The notes under the pieces are model-generated. The model searched no databases and was not told the origin of the DNA. It worked only from the letters and a program-made list of their open reading frames with translations. Positions 13,101 to 27,975 of a stretch of 64,000 bases of DNA are shown piece by piece. The stretch is from NCBI GenBank assembly GCA_037893245.1, contig JBAIAA010000410.1, forward strand, positions 434,001 through 498,000, read 5' to 3'. A program made the position numbers and the translations under genes. The DNA is from Crossaster papposus (Eukaryota; Echinodermata; Asteroidea; Velatida; Solasteridae). Each line of letters begins with the position of its first letter. The first letter of the stretch is position 1.

Positions 13101-16100
13101 GAAATGCTCTTTTTTTTACAAATATTATTGTCTTTGAATGAGACATCGACTGAAAATACAGGGCTGCATTAGTTGCTTATGAAGCAAGAATGTGTAAGAG
13201 ACCCCCCCCCCTTCTCTTTTGTGTTGGTCATTGTGTTATGACACTCAGGAATTCCTTTTAGGTTTTAATTAAGAAGGGATGCAACAATGTAATGTAACAA
13301 AAGTGTTGAGTGTGCACACAAACAAGAGGGGGGTGGGGGTACCCCTCTGCCACATGGGAATGGAAAATGTTGTGAAAAGGTGTGAAAACAGTTCCCCACT
13401 AAAAAGTGTCAATTGCACTGTACTGTATCGGGCTGTGTTTGTTTAATTAGTTTTAGGATAACTACTTTTCAAAGTCCAAAATTATGTGCTGATATATGCC
13501 GCTAAACAATAATTAAGTTCTTGCATAAAAGACTGGTTATTTTTTTTCTTTATTATTGATAACATGGCCACTGGAAACCAGTCCACTTCCGAAAACTCGA
13601 AGTAAAAAAAACACTAAAAAATGCACATGTACATACATGTATGTGACCTGTCACCACAAAATGAGAGTAAAGTCAGAAATCTTGAAAATTGAGATATTGG
13701 TAATTTCGCATTTTTGAGAAAGAGAGCTTTCCAATGGTACATAACACTTGGGGTTTTTGCGATAAATACTTTTTACAGCGCTCTAGAAAGTCATGGGTTT
13801 CACAAAACGTGTTTGTGAGAAAACTTACTTCAAACATCTTAAACAAAACATGCAAAAGATTACAAAACCGGACAAGTAGTAAGGTTCGGTTGAGCATAGC
13901 AACGGCTATGTTCTAATCATTATATGTAGTTCTTCTTGAAATTTTCCATACATACAAACTATTTTGAAAAAGTGTGATACTTACGAGGACCTGATTTGCA
14001 TATTTAATTACCGTGTTAATTAGACTACTAATGGACTTTAATCCAAACACTAACTACGCAAACACTACGCAAAATTGCATAATTTAAGAGGTTTTCGATC
14101 ATCTGATCTCACCCAAAAGATGGGAACATGTAGAGGACTAGGGCTTTCCCAATTACGCAAAATCTCAAAATTGACTTTGGATGGCCATATCTTTGATTCA
14201 CATCGTGCGACTTTACTCTCATTTTGTGGTGACAGGTCACATATAGATTACGAACAATATAGATTAGCCCCCCCCCCCCCCCCCCCCCCCAGTCTATGCA
14301 ATATCTGTTTGTTGGATGAGCATCTATGATATGCGAACAGATTCTGTTATTAATTATGCTTTTTGACCGAAAGATTTTTTGTCCATTGTTCAGGTGCTTT
14401 CCATCGCGATATTGCATCTTCCATTACTGTTGTTAGTTTTCAAAAAAACGTGACAGCCAAATTAGCTGATAAGCAGCTTTGTCCACATTTCTGCTCAAAA
14501 TGACGTCAGTCGACTTTGATTGGATTGCATAAATTTACATGTCTAGATACATCCGACGTTATATCCCGCACTGGTAATATCCAATACTTTGCTTTAACCA
14601 GTTCGCAACGGAGGACGTAAATACATGCAAAGTTTTCCCCCAGATTCAAAACGGATGATGCATAAACACGTCACGAGCAAGGCTAGAGATTAAAAGCCTG
14701 AGCGATCCCCGTTTGCTATTTCCTGGGTTTGCAACCTTGTTAAAAAGGCCTGCGATCCCAATTCGCCCAGTTCCCAGATGGTCAGGGACAATCCCCGCCT
14801 GCTATAAGCAAGGAATTAGGACTTCCAAAGCAGGTCGGCCCCTGATTAACCCTTTAAACTCAGGCCTGTTTTTGAAGATTTTGTACGTGTTGCTAGTTTT
14901 TATATACAAATATCATTTACAGTGTACAAATCCCATATAATTATGTATCATTGGAAAGCTTACAAATAGGGCTATATTTTTGGGGAATATTTGGACCCCC
15001 AGGAGCTTTTAAGGGACTTATAAGTCAGATGTAGCGCGTGGCTGAGTGCAAAGGGTTAAGATAACTAATTAGAAGCCTTGCTGCTAGTGTCTGTCCTGAA
15101 CTTAACCAGTTCGCGCCGGAGGACGTATACACGCACAGTTTTTAACCCAGATTTAAAACGGATGATGCACAAACACGTTATAGAGCAAGGCCGGAAATGT
15201 CTGTCAGCAGGGAGCAAGGCCGGAAATGCGTAGGTGTGCTTCCCAGTACCATCGGCCTGAACCCGCCTCGGATCGAGTTTTGTTAATAATAATCCCGGTG
15301 AGAACTGGTTAAACTAATACGTATATTCACCATTGGCAAACATAAAAATAAAAAAACTACTGAATTATTATAAAATACCTTACATGATTTTAAGTGAAAA
15401 CCAACAGTTTCAAGCATCCTGTAAAATCATGGCACGTAATGTGGTTTTCAAGAAAAGTGGTAAACTGTATCAATATTGCTGGCCGGCAATCGTTGTAAAA
15501 ACCTGATTATTGAATCCATCATAAGTCAAGGAACCAGACTACAAGAACCACTTTCTTTGATTTTTTTTTTAGCTTCTGTGAACACACACAGGTCAGCGTC
15601 AATTACAATATTTACTATAAATTATGAAATTCCTAACCAATCTATTTTTGTAAAAGCAAATGGTGTATATGCATGCACTGACCAATGACACAGAAAAACC
15701 TATAAACATGTACAAGTTCCTTCAACGCGAAGTACATCAAATTTACATGTATTTGCTAAAAGAAATACAACTTTGTGACACCAGATATGATACACACTGT
15801 CCATGTATTTCAAGTCGTGGAGCATCCATTTAGTTTGTTATCTCATAAACCTAATGAACGTGCGTGTTAGCCGCCTATCTCGAATACATTAAGAAGTGGG
15901 CGGAGCTTATTTGCATAAATTTTAATATTTATACTCTTGCACTTTCTGTGTGCCAAAGATTTTTTGGGGGGGTTTAATTCCGAAGCAAGTGGAACATTGT
16001 TGAGGATAAGGTTATAGGTTGTGTACAGAATTGCATTCTGTCTCCAACAAGCAATTGTCCAACTACGAATGTCCATTGGTAATACAAAAATAAATAAAAT

Positions 16101-19100
16101 AAAGGCAAGTGATTCGTCACACAGTTAAAACGTGTGCAGCAACGTTTGGATGCCCCATCCCGATCTGGTTGAGTTTTTCTTTGCTTTCTAATTTCGATTA
16201 TTATGGTCGAAACTCATATTTAGCTGCCTTGATCCAACCAGGTTTCCTTCCGGGTTTGGTGATTAATTTGTTTTTGATCGCGCGTTATCTGGTTTGCTCA
16301 CGTGTGGACAATCCCACGCTGTTAAAAAAAACACGACACTACATGCGAATAGACCTGAGATGTGTCCGACAGTGTGTCTCAAAAACTGCAAACAAAATAC
16401 AACGGAATACCAAACGTAGAATGTGTAAACAAAATTATATAATGGCTTGCTCAGTAAAAACAGGTTACCAGTCAACAGTCCACGTGCTTTTCATGCTAAG
16501 CAAAAACCTGCTGAAGATCAATCACAAACAATATACACATCACCTGAAAAATTGGTTTGCAACCCTGTTTTTGCCATTTTTTTAAAAAAATGCTAAGCGA
16601 ATTGCTTATATTAGTTGCTCCACAAAATTGGCCAGCCCCTGTTGAACTACTCGTAAACAAGCAAAAGCGGTGACATAAAGTGGGAGGAGTTTATTTGCAT
16701 AAATATAAATATTCATACCCTCGTGGCTTTTAGAACGTGCGTCTGCTCTAGACCTCATCTCAGTGTAATTTTTTCAAAGCAATGGTATGATATTGGTGCA
16801 CCCTTGCATTCTGTCTTCAAAATGCAGTCGAAAATGGTGCAATAAAGCATGCTTATTGGTAAAAAATAAAAATAATCGATTGTTCACACAGTAACAAATG
16901 TGTAGCAATGTTTGAATGCCCATCCCTGCTAGTCTAGTTGTGTCGTTGCAAACCTCGTCGGTATTTGTATAGACGAAACACTTTTCACACTGCAGAGCCA
17001 ATCCCCGGGAAATAAATCCCCGGGAAATTTCCGGGGATTTTTTACCCCACCAACACCCCAGCAACCGTTCACACTAGACCCATTTGGTAACTCCCAGGGA
17101 CACTATTTCCTCGGGAATATGCACGGTTGTTTCACACTGACCATCAAACCCTGGGAAATGTGTAAACTGAGGGCGCCCATCAGGAAGTTCCCAAATTAAT
17201 TGTGGGCGGAAGTCCAATCCCACAATGCCACGCATCATGCGGATAAGAAAATAAAAGACTGATACCTAACCACACGGGACATTATAAATACACGTACACG
17301 AGAAGGAAGCTAAACACAGTCTTGTTCACGACACTTCTTTTATTAAATATTAAAACCATTCATTTTGCTCATATTCTTTAAAATTAAATTATTTGTATAA
17401 TTTTTAAACGTTATTATTTGTCTTTTGTACTTAACTGTAAATATATTTACGAAAAGTTTGAAAGGTACTGCATTACAATGTTAAGTCACCGCGCGAATTA
17501 TTTGGCGCGCTATTTGTGACCCTGTGACCTTTCGAGATTACCCGTGGACGCAAAAAGTTGGGGTAAGTTCAAACCCTGCGACGTTTACACTAGTTGCTTT
17601 TCCCCGGGAAAAACGTTAAACCCCGGGGATTTCTCCTTTAACCCTACTCCCGAGCAGGGGTAAATATTTCCCGGGGAAAAGCAGTTTCCCGGGGATTTCT
17701 TTGGTAGTGTGAACAGACCGACCGAAATTCCCCGGCAATTTCCCGGGAAATTGCCGGGGAAATCGTCTAGTGTGAAAGGGGCTTAACTACTTGCTAATTG
17801 CCTTAAGAAAATAAATAACAAGTACATTCATCACATCCTCAAAGACAGTAGCTCGTAATAAATAAATTAATAATAAAACACACTAGTTTTTGAGACCGGC
17901 AAGATAGCTCAGTTGGTAGAGTGCCGGTCTGGTAATTCAGAGGTCGCAGGTTCAATTCCTGCTCTTGCCAGTTTTTTTTTATTCACTTTAATATGTAAAA
18001 AAACCAAAAAACCAAAACCATAAAAAACAGCACTTTCCATTCAAATAACCACTTATCAGTGGATAAATAATCAAGCCATAGTCGATACTTTGGCCCGTCA
18101 TCGACGTGGATTTATTATACTCGGTGTTGTCCTGAAGAATTCTGTTGAAGAAACCCACAAAAAACTCTGACATGGGTGGGACCTACGACCTCTTGCTTTC
18201 GAGAGCAGAAGTCTTTCCACTCGACCACCGAGCTAGCCGGGTTAGGTCGGCTCGCTGGTTTGGGTCAGCTCGCTGGTTTTAATCTGATTATGGACGAAAT
18301 TAAGCAATGTACGTAAACATAAAAAATAGTGTTCAAAAAGTTGCACTTTTGTGTTTTAGAGGTAGGATACAACATTGGTAATTGCTTGAATTATCATGAA
18401 TGTGTAGATTTGAGGGGTTGTTTTTCATAGTAAATACCGTTTTACTGAGCTGCTCAAAGTTTTACAGTCATTGATGCCGAGAAAAGCACAAAAAACAGCG
18501 TTTGTTTTCAACCGGCGTCCAGCAGTTATTCTTATGTTATTTCTGTTTTTTGGCGATCGCCGGACGGCGATCGCAAATTTATCTTTATAACATTATATTT
18601 TTCACAATATACTTACAGAATATCTAGCGCAATCATTTTGCTGGATGCCTAGAATCATTATATACTTTCAAATGAGTAAGATATTTCTCAATAATTTAGT
18701 AGTAAATATTTTTGATATCTGCAAATGGTGTATCCTACCTTTAAAGGTAGGATACACCATTTGCAGACATCGAAATTGATGACTACCGAATTATTAAGAA
18801 ATATCTTACTTATTTGAAAGTAAATAATGAGTCTAGGCATCGAGAAAATTTATTGCGCTAGATATCCTGTAATTGTTACAAAAACATTTATTAAAAAAAA
18901 ATAACGATCGTCAAATGGCGATCGCGAACAAAACAAGAACTACATAAGAACCCTTGCCCAACGCTAGTTGAAAACGAACGCTGTTTTCTTGCTTTTCTCA
19001 GCGTCCACGATTGTAAAACTTCGGCCCGTTAAACGATATTTACTATATTTAACAACCGCTAAATCTACCCATTCATGATAATTTAAGCACATACCAATGG

Positions 19101-22100
19101 TGTATTCTACCTTCAAATTGAATGAGAAAGTGGACCAGCGGCTGTGGAATATAACATCTGAACAATTCATTTGTTCACAAGAACAAGAACATTATTTACA
19201 TCAACAAAAAAGGGGGGGGGGGGGGGAGATGACCAACAACATTTAAAAACATGTCAAGAAATCACTTGACAATTGAAAGGTCACGGCCAACTTGTCTGTA
19301 GTTGCTCTGTACAAGAGTGCAAGTTCCTGAGAAATGATGCCGAAAAAAAGGTGCAAATTTGCAAGTTGTGTCTATATTATTTCGTTTCCAAAAATGAATC
19401 TTACAATTTTTTTGTTTATAAATTATTCAAAATGTTGTTGGTCATTCTTTCTCGCCGTTTGGTGTGCATAATATTCATGTTCTTCAAAGTTTAGTGAGCA
19501 AATTTAATGTTCAAATGTACATGTACATGTGTGTACGGTAGTACGCGATATGACTGCGTGTTGGCAAATATCTCCGCAAATAAGTGGGCGGAGCTAATTT
19601 GCATAAATGTAAATAGCATCGCCTCGTCAGTTCCAAAATGCATGCCTGCGACGACACTTTTGGGGGGTAAAATTCTAGAGTGGGGGTCCTTCGTTCATCA
19701 AAAGTTAACGATTTGTGTACAAAATTACATTAAACTTCATCAAACAATCGGTAGCGGGCTAATCAAAGCACCCTTGTTGGTAAAAATTACTGGTAAGAAT
19801 TACTGATTTTCCCTACAGTGAAAAATCTGTAGCACCGTTTGACCGTTTCCTCCCTCGACTCCGAACTTTCCAAACGAGTTGGTACTGGTCGGTTTTTTAA
19901 CCGTCGAGTTGACATTTTTTTGGATGGGCTGTGTTAGTTAGGATTAGCTATTTGTTGATCTATTTCTGCAGCCTTAGCAAACAACGAATGGAAGGATTAA
20001 TGCAAAAATGGTCGAGTGTCCGACATTATCAGTATCGTCTGGTATTTATTATTATGTGCATACTACGCTATGTCCCGCTCCAAGGCGGCGGCAAGGCCGT
20101 GTGGTATATTATTTCATTACCGCCGCCCATCTCCGATGACGGGTGTTGTGTATTCACCCCTGTCTGTCTTTCTCTAGGTCGGGCTGTCCGTTTATTTGTC
20201 TGTTTTCAGGAATACGGGAAATAAAACCCACTACTTGGTGGATAGATAACTTTGGGTCTAGGACGATCCCATGACATTTTCAGATTGATCTGGATCCAGG
20301 GGCCAATTTCATAGAGCTGCTAAGCACAACAATTTGCTTAGCATGACAATTTGTCCTTGGCAAAAACAAGGTTACAGACCAAATGTTAACCTGATCTTTA
20401 TTGTTCTGGATTGATAATCAGCTGTTTTTTTTGCTTAGCATGAAAAACACGTATAATTTTGGCTGGTAAACTGTTTTTAATGAGCAAGACTTTTTGTGCT
20501 AAGCAATTTTTTTTTGCTTAGCAGCTCTATGAAATTGGCCCCAGATCAGAAGCCTGGACCACAACAATACTAATTTTTTTAACATTGGGAGGTAGGGTGT
20601 TTTTGCGTTTGGAGCAGAGTCACGGCTTTCGCTTTTACTGGGTGCCCGTTTTCTAGTTGAGATCTATGAGTATGAGGCTAACACATGCAGTTTCTTGGGA
20701 GTGCCAGGGCGTGGCACGCCCAGCCTGCAGACGTCTATAGTCCAAGATTAATGCTAGGTTCCCACTGTCACGCGATCCGTTACGAACGCCACGATTGGCC
20801 ATTCGTAGCTGATCGTGGAATTTTCGTTTCCTTTTCTGAAATTTGACGTTTGGATACGAGTTGCCAATCAACACGATTGCCACGACTGACCTCAAGATCT
20901 GATAAGATCTGATAGGATCACCACGATTACTCCACGATTAAGACCACGATTATAATCGTGGCGCGAATCGTGATAGTGGGAACCTAGCATTACATAGGAC
21001 ACGCAATGCAACGTTAATAAGCTCAATTTGTCTGGGTCCGGGCAGGGGGGGGGGGCGGAGGGGGGGCCCAACAAAGTGCGCCACCAACGTTGAAATGTAT
21101 CTCATTCTGTGCAAATTTCATTTTTTCACAAGAAATTGTTTACTTTACCTTTTGTATACAATGGTGTAAATAATTTTGCAATTTCTCTTATAATAAATCA
21201 CGCACAGCATATCAAAATATCTAAAATAATGGAAATTGTTTAAGAATTATTAACTTCTTTTGCGAATATCTCCGTAACCATTGGACTTTCTCTTTTTCTT
21301 CACGGGATGAGTTTGTACCTGCTTTTCACACCTAAATGCACTTTTGATCATTGTTCTCTGGCTGATTTACATTGTTTTGGTATTGAGGGACAGGAATATG
21401 GTATTTGGTTTCATAAATTATTACAATTAGGACTGTAATTAGAGCCAAGGGTCAATTAGTGCAGAATACCCAATTTTAAGGGAATTCCTTTTATGTTCAT
21501 TTTTGGTTTGGAGAGAGGGATGGCACTATCACATTCATTACTCTGTGACCTGTGTGGCTTAAACAAATGAATTTTAAGCATGACTTAGTCTTTTCCGGTT
21601 ATGTCCGATTGAAATGTAGGTGGGCGGACATAAGAGATTGAGTGACTATGATAGGTTGAATAATCAAATGTGATTAGTGGTGCGAACAGAGGATTATGTT
21701 CGCAAATCATCTTGTTAGCAATAGCATGCTTTCGTGCCTTGCTGTTTGGGCACTCTTCAGTTCCTGCTGACTCGCGGAAAAGTTGTGGCTGGGATTGGGT
21801 ATATTCCAATCATGTAAGTTTGGTTTGAGCCATATGTATAGTTTTTTTAGTCGGTTTCAAATTGTTCCTCTAGTAGTAGGGAGAGCAATATGTTAAGGGT
21901 TTCGTCTGGTTCAATTTGTTGTTCGAAAAAGCCAGAGTCTGCGTTGAGAGTGGTTCGAGCTTTTGATTTTGCTGTTGTAGTTTAGCTCTTATTAGTTTCT
22001 CCCGAATGTATTGGGCTTTTTTGAAGGCAATGAATGGAGGTTTCGGAAATAGTTCCGAAAGTATTTGATTGCCTTGGATTAAGTTCCAGTGTTTGTTTAT

Positions 22101-25100
22101 TGCTAGATGTGTGCCACCGTGGTTTATGGCTGGGCTGTAGGTGGTTGTGAAGACAAGTGGAATTTGTTTTGTTTTTTCTCCATCTTTCGTGTTGTGTATC
22201 AGTCTCGTTCGGTCGGCATGTGAGACTTTGGTTGTCGCTGTTTTGGTCTCGGTGGGATTTTAACCTCTTGCGTGGTTAGTTTCTCTGAGAATGTTTTGAC
22301 TTTGTTGTGGAAGTCATCCGCGTTGTTGGTGTTTCTAGCGTATAGCGGAGTGTTTCTCCGTATATGAACGCTTTGAAAATATGGGGTGGGTGGGATGATG
22401 TTTTATGGAGATATTGGAAGGTTTACGTTGGTTTGGTGTAGACTTTGGTGTCTAGGATTCCTGTTTTATGGAAACGGACTCCTTTGAATATATTTAAGTC
22501 AAGGTAGTTGATTGATGAGTCAGAGGCTTCGTATGTGAATTTTATAGTTGGGTGCATCTTGTTTATCTCCGTGACGAGATTTTGGAATTCGTTCAGAGTT
22601 CCGTTGTAGATGACCAGTATATCGTCTCTATAGCGCCACCATGTGAGGATGTTATCCCCTTTTTTTAAGTCGTGCAATGTGATGTTACACATTTCAGGGC
22701 TGGATGTAGAGCCCATTGCACAACCAATTTTCTGGAGAAAGAACTTATGGAACAGTTGCGGCCAAGAATGAGTTCCAGAAGTTTTGGGATGTAAGTCGAG
22801 AGTGGTTTTGTGATCGGATGGTTATGGTTTGTGTTTTCGAGGGCATTGCAAACGCATTGGATTGCTTCCGTCTGTCGGACATTTGTGTATATACATAGAA
22901 ACAACATCGATGCTTGTAATTAAGACATCTTGTGGAAATTGTCTTTCTTCCAGTTTGCGCAAATTATGTCTGCTTTGTCGCGGACATATATGGGTTGTGC
23001 GGTTACGGTGGAAAGAAGAAAATAGTCTATGTAATCTGAAATTATGGCCGTAGGGCTGGTACATCCACTTATAATTGGTCGTCCAACAAAAGGTTCTCCC
23101 GGTGGCGGAGTTTTGGGTATTTTGGGGAGAAAAAAAATGGTTGGACATGTTGGACAGTTTTGTGGAAGTGGGTCGAGGTATTTCAGAGTATCGTTGTTGA
23201 TGTGTTTGTTGTTTCTCATTTCAATTAGTGTGTTGTGAACCATCATAATAGTTCGTGGGGTAATGTCTTGGTCCAGTTTGGTATAATGATGGGACTCAGG
23301 GTGGTGGTAACCCACTTGTAGATAGTCTAAGTGGTTCATAATGCAGATGCCTCTGCCTTTGTCATATGGTTTGACTACGATGTCAGGATTGTTTTTAAGT
23401 TTGTTTATGGCGAAAAGTTCTTGTGTGGTCATGTTTTTCTGCCGATTCCTTAGCCTGATGTGGGCCAGTTCGAATTTTGTGGCTTCCAAATATTCTTCTA
23501 GTGTTGCACTAGGGGATGATTTTGGTTGCCATTTTGGTGGTGGTTTGAAAGGATGGTTTTTGGAACGTTTGTTACGCATTAAGAATGCAATTCTTAGTCT
23601 TCGATTGAAGGTACTCACTTACAAGTGAAATGCGGTTTGGTTTCGCAGGAGTGCATGGGTACGAAGTTTAAACCTTTTCCTAAAGCAATTATTTCAGTTT
23701 GCGATAGTGTTGCTTTGGATAGGTTCGTTATGAAAGATTGACATTGTTCTGCTAGTGAGCGCAAATAATTGGAGTTGACTCGTTTGGTTTTCGATTTGCA
23801 TTTGTTAGAGAAATGGTTAGATTTCGATTGACTTATGGATCTCTTGGTTTCTTTGTTGAGTTTTCTTCTTGCCATGGTAGTTGCAAGATTTGTAAATTGT
23901 AGTTTGAATATAACGGATAAGGTATGGGGTGGGTTATATTCAAGTTTATTTATTATAATTATTATACTATAGAGGCAAGATGACGGATTTATCTCTTTTG
24001 AGAAGGTGTGGTGGTCCTTAAAAAGACCGTTTGGTTTTGTGGTTAGAGATCGACTAGTGTTGTCGGTTTCTTTTGATGCTTCTTGTAGGTTGGTAGGGTC
24101 TTGTGAAGAAGCTCAGGAGTTGTTGAGCGGTGGGATAATCTGGACCCTGGAAATATTGAGCAAGCTTTTCTTGGGCTGAGCGTCTGGCGTTGTTCAGCTG
24201 GGCCTCGGTAATTCCTGTGAAGAGCAGCGATGTTCTTCTCTGGAGATTGCTCCAGCGATCCTGGAATGACCCCTGGAATTTTAGGGCTCGGTGTGGACGT
24301 GGTGGCCGTATTTTTACCTCGATATAAGGTGGTGGTGTGCTAGTCTCGATTGACCGGGAAAGGGGTCGTATTTGGCGGGTGAAGTGCTCCTTGATAGATG
24401 TCAAAATGTTGACGTTGACTGCCAGGAGTTTCACCAGTTTGAAGTTTTCCTCGGATAATTTGTGTGAGACCGTGGTTGGTGTGGTTCTTGATGTGGACGG
24501 GCCAGAGTCTAGTTCACATGATAGAAGAAGTGACTCATCGTCGCTTGGAATGCTGTTTGGGGATGCTGGATGAAATGGAGCTGGATGGAGATGGACTGGA
24601 GGCTGGCTGGACTTGCTCTTCTTGCGTGAGTTGGACTTCCTAAACTTGATGCAACTGTGCAACAGGTTTATTAATCTGTTCCTGCGCCCTCTATTTGATA
24701 GGAACTTCACAGAAATTGCTGATACAACCAAATTTGTAGGGGGGGGGGGGGGGGGAGGGGGTGTCATAAATAAACCCGTTACGTGTTATGTATGCCTATC
24801 CATATCCACATAGGCCTACTATCATTATACAGTATACTACTGGGCTTTGTTTTGTATTCTAGTGCATTTATTACTACATTTCCATTGCCGGTCTCGGTCG
24901 GTCTCGGCACCGAGACCCGAGACCAGACATCCGAGACCAAAACCGAGTCATTAAGATTCGAGACCAAGACCGGCTAGCCGAGACCGAGACCAGGCCCCAA
25001 GACCGGTCTCGAGACTGAGACCGGTCTCGAGTACTACATCACTGATTCAGACAGTGGGTAGGGATTCCCACCCTGTAGATTTAACAAAAGCATGTGAGGT

Positions 25101-27930
25101 ATTGTATATAGGGGCCTATTATACTACAGCACCAGTATTTTGTAGGGATGCACAAAAATGAAATTTCCTAATAATTGGTATTCTGCACTAATTGACCCTT
25201 GGCTCTAATTACCGTCCTAATTATAACAATTTATGAAACCAAATACCATATTCCTGTCCCTCGGTACCCAAAATAATGTAAATCAGCCAGAAAACACCGA
25301 TCAAACGTGCATATGTTTGAAAAACTGCCTGTAGAAACTCATCCCGTGGTGAAAAAGAAAAAGTCCAATGGTTAAGGAGATATTGTCCAAAGAAGTGAAT
25401 AATTCTTTACAAATTTCCATTCATTTCGATATTTTGACATGCTGTGTATGATATATTAGAAAAGAAATTGCAAAATTATTAACATCATAGTATTTAGGAG
25501 GTAAAATAAACCATTTCTTGTGAAAAACTGAAATTTGCACTTAATGACCTTTAACCTTAATTACTGACCTAATTAGGCAATTTTGAGAAACACAAACAGG
25601 ATATTCATATTCAGCGCAAAATTATCTTTCAGAATCACCTATTTGTTTGCTTTTCCTCAAAAATGCCTCATGCAACTTAAATAGGCACATTTCTGGATTT
25701 TTTGCCTAGACTATACATCCTTTTTTAACGTATCCATGGAAAAAAATGAGTGGGGTCAAAGCACGATTTTTCACAATTTATCAATTATTATTGCCCTTTT
25801 TAGGGGAGGTATTTGTTAACGTCGTTTGAGTATTTGTGCACAATCTCCACGTGCATCAACGGTACGTCAACGCTTAATTTTTTCGACTGCTTTTTTCATT
25901 TTCAATACAATTGTTGTCATTGGATGATAAACATTAAGGTAAATAACAACCTTTTACAACTACAAAAGACAAGATGTTAAGATTGGATGCCAAAAACTCT
26001 TTATTTTTCGCGTGAGAAAATTGTTTCCCCCTATTTTGAGAATGGACGGTACGTCAGCGTTGCGCAATCACAGTCTCGAAGGGCCCCCCCTCCGCCCCCC
26101 CCCTGGGTCCGGGTTGGGTGGAGGGAATGGGTGAGGAGGTTGAGAAGAGCAAATACGAGTTGGAAGAGCAGGGGTAGTTGCAGATCAATATAAGCCTTTT
26201 CAATAACAAATGGTGATATGCAAAATGTGCATCGAGGCAAACAAATGCAAATCATAATACAGGGGCCATTTTGTTAGTAATTTTGGGTCAATTTCTTTAG
26301 GATTATTCGTAATTTTCCTTAAAATCGCCGTAGGTATTACTTAATGGTATAAAGATACACCATTTGCAGATATCGAGAATTTTTAATACTGAATTATTAA
26401 AAAAATTAATTACTTATTTAAAAGTAAAGAATGATTGTAGGCATCCAGAAAACAATCCAGATATCTTGTAATTGTTCCAAAAATGAATTTTATTAACACA
26501 AATTCACGATCGCCCGACGGCGTTGCTTTTCCTATTGTACTGTACATGTACAGTACGTGTTATAATGTACACATGTATTTGCATGTACAATGTACGTGTA
26601 CATTTAAACACACGTGTACATGTACACGTACTGTACATCAGAGAGAGAGGGGGGGGAGGGGGGGGGGGGGGGGGAGGGGGGGGGGGGGGGGGGGGGGCCT
26701 TCGAGGCTGTGATTGCGAAACGCTGTGTTACCGTCCATTCTCAAAATAGGGGGGAACAATTTTCTCACGCGAAAAATAAAGAGTTTTTGGCATCAAATCT
26801 TAACATCTTGTCTTTTGTAGTTGTAAAAGGTTGTTATTTACCTTATTTTTTATCATCCAGTGACAAAAATTGTATTGAAGAAAAAAAAATAAAGTCGAAA
26901 AAATTAAGCGTTGACGTACCGTTGATGCGCGTGGAGATTGTGCACAAATACTCAAACGACGTTAACAAATACCTCCCCTAAAAAGGGCAATAATAATCGA
27001 TAAATTGTGAAAAATCGTGCTTCGAACCCACTCATTTTTTCCATGGATACGTTAAAAAAGGATGTAGCAGTTATACTGAATTAAAAAAAAAAATTGTATA
27101 TATAAAAAATTATTGTATGTGGCCACACAAGTACTGAACAACGGCGGTGGGTTGCGTTCCCAAACATGAAGTGGGCGGGGCGAGGTTTTGCAATGTGTGA
27201 ATATTCATGTATCGTGGTTGACAAAAAGCATGTTCAGAAAAACAGTTTTCTCGGTGTTTTTTGGAAGCAGGGGATGTTTCGTGGATGAAAAGTTTCGTTT
27301 TGTGCAATAAATTGCATACTCTGGTCATCACCAATTCACAAATGCCCTCTCATAGCATTATCGTTGGTACAAATGACGATCACTGATTTTCCATACAGTC
27401 ACAAGTGGTACAGTAGTTTTACTTTTATATATTCCTTCCTATTGCGGTGTCATATTTACATGCCTTCACGGTTTAGTGAATTTCATTTTTTGTGTAGGCT
27501 GCTGCAATGTATTTCATCTTGCAGCCTAAAAAAATAATTACAAAAATAAGAAAGACTTGAATCTTTTGATTCACATGCATGGGACGATGTGTCAAAAGAT
27601 GTTGTTTTTTTCCGGGTACTCACCCACCACATGGGATCGCAGTGCCTGTATCGCTGGTGTTTTTTTCGTTTAAACCACCGTAAAACAAAGTGGTTTTTTT
27701 CTTCCGATTTCTCCAGGAATTGGCGCTCTTTTCTTCACTGAAGCTTCTAAAATGTTCCTAGACCAGAGACCGTACAATCCACCTAACTTATATATTACAC
27801 AATTATTATTATATTATATTTTCTGTGGCCACACAAGTTATCACATTATATTCTGAACAACGGTGGTGGTTAGCCTTCCAAAACATGAAGTGGGCGGGGC
27901 TAAGTTTTGCATTTCTTTTAATTATTATTA

Positions 27931-27975
<45 letters not shown>

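Noticed and set aside
24740..24767. Polyproline start of the PLE upstream ORF
   Set aside because: Comes from a G run of uncertain length; a later in-frame start or no true ATG is equally likely.
26483..26981. ORFs with long glycine runs
   Set aside because: Produced by G homopolymers within the inverted-repeat element; no coding signature.
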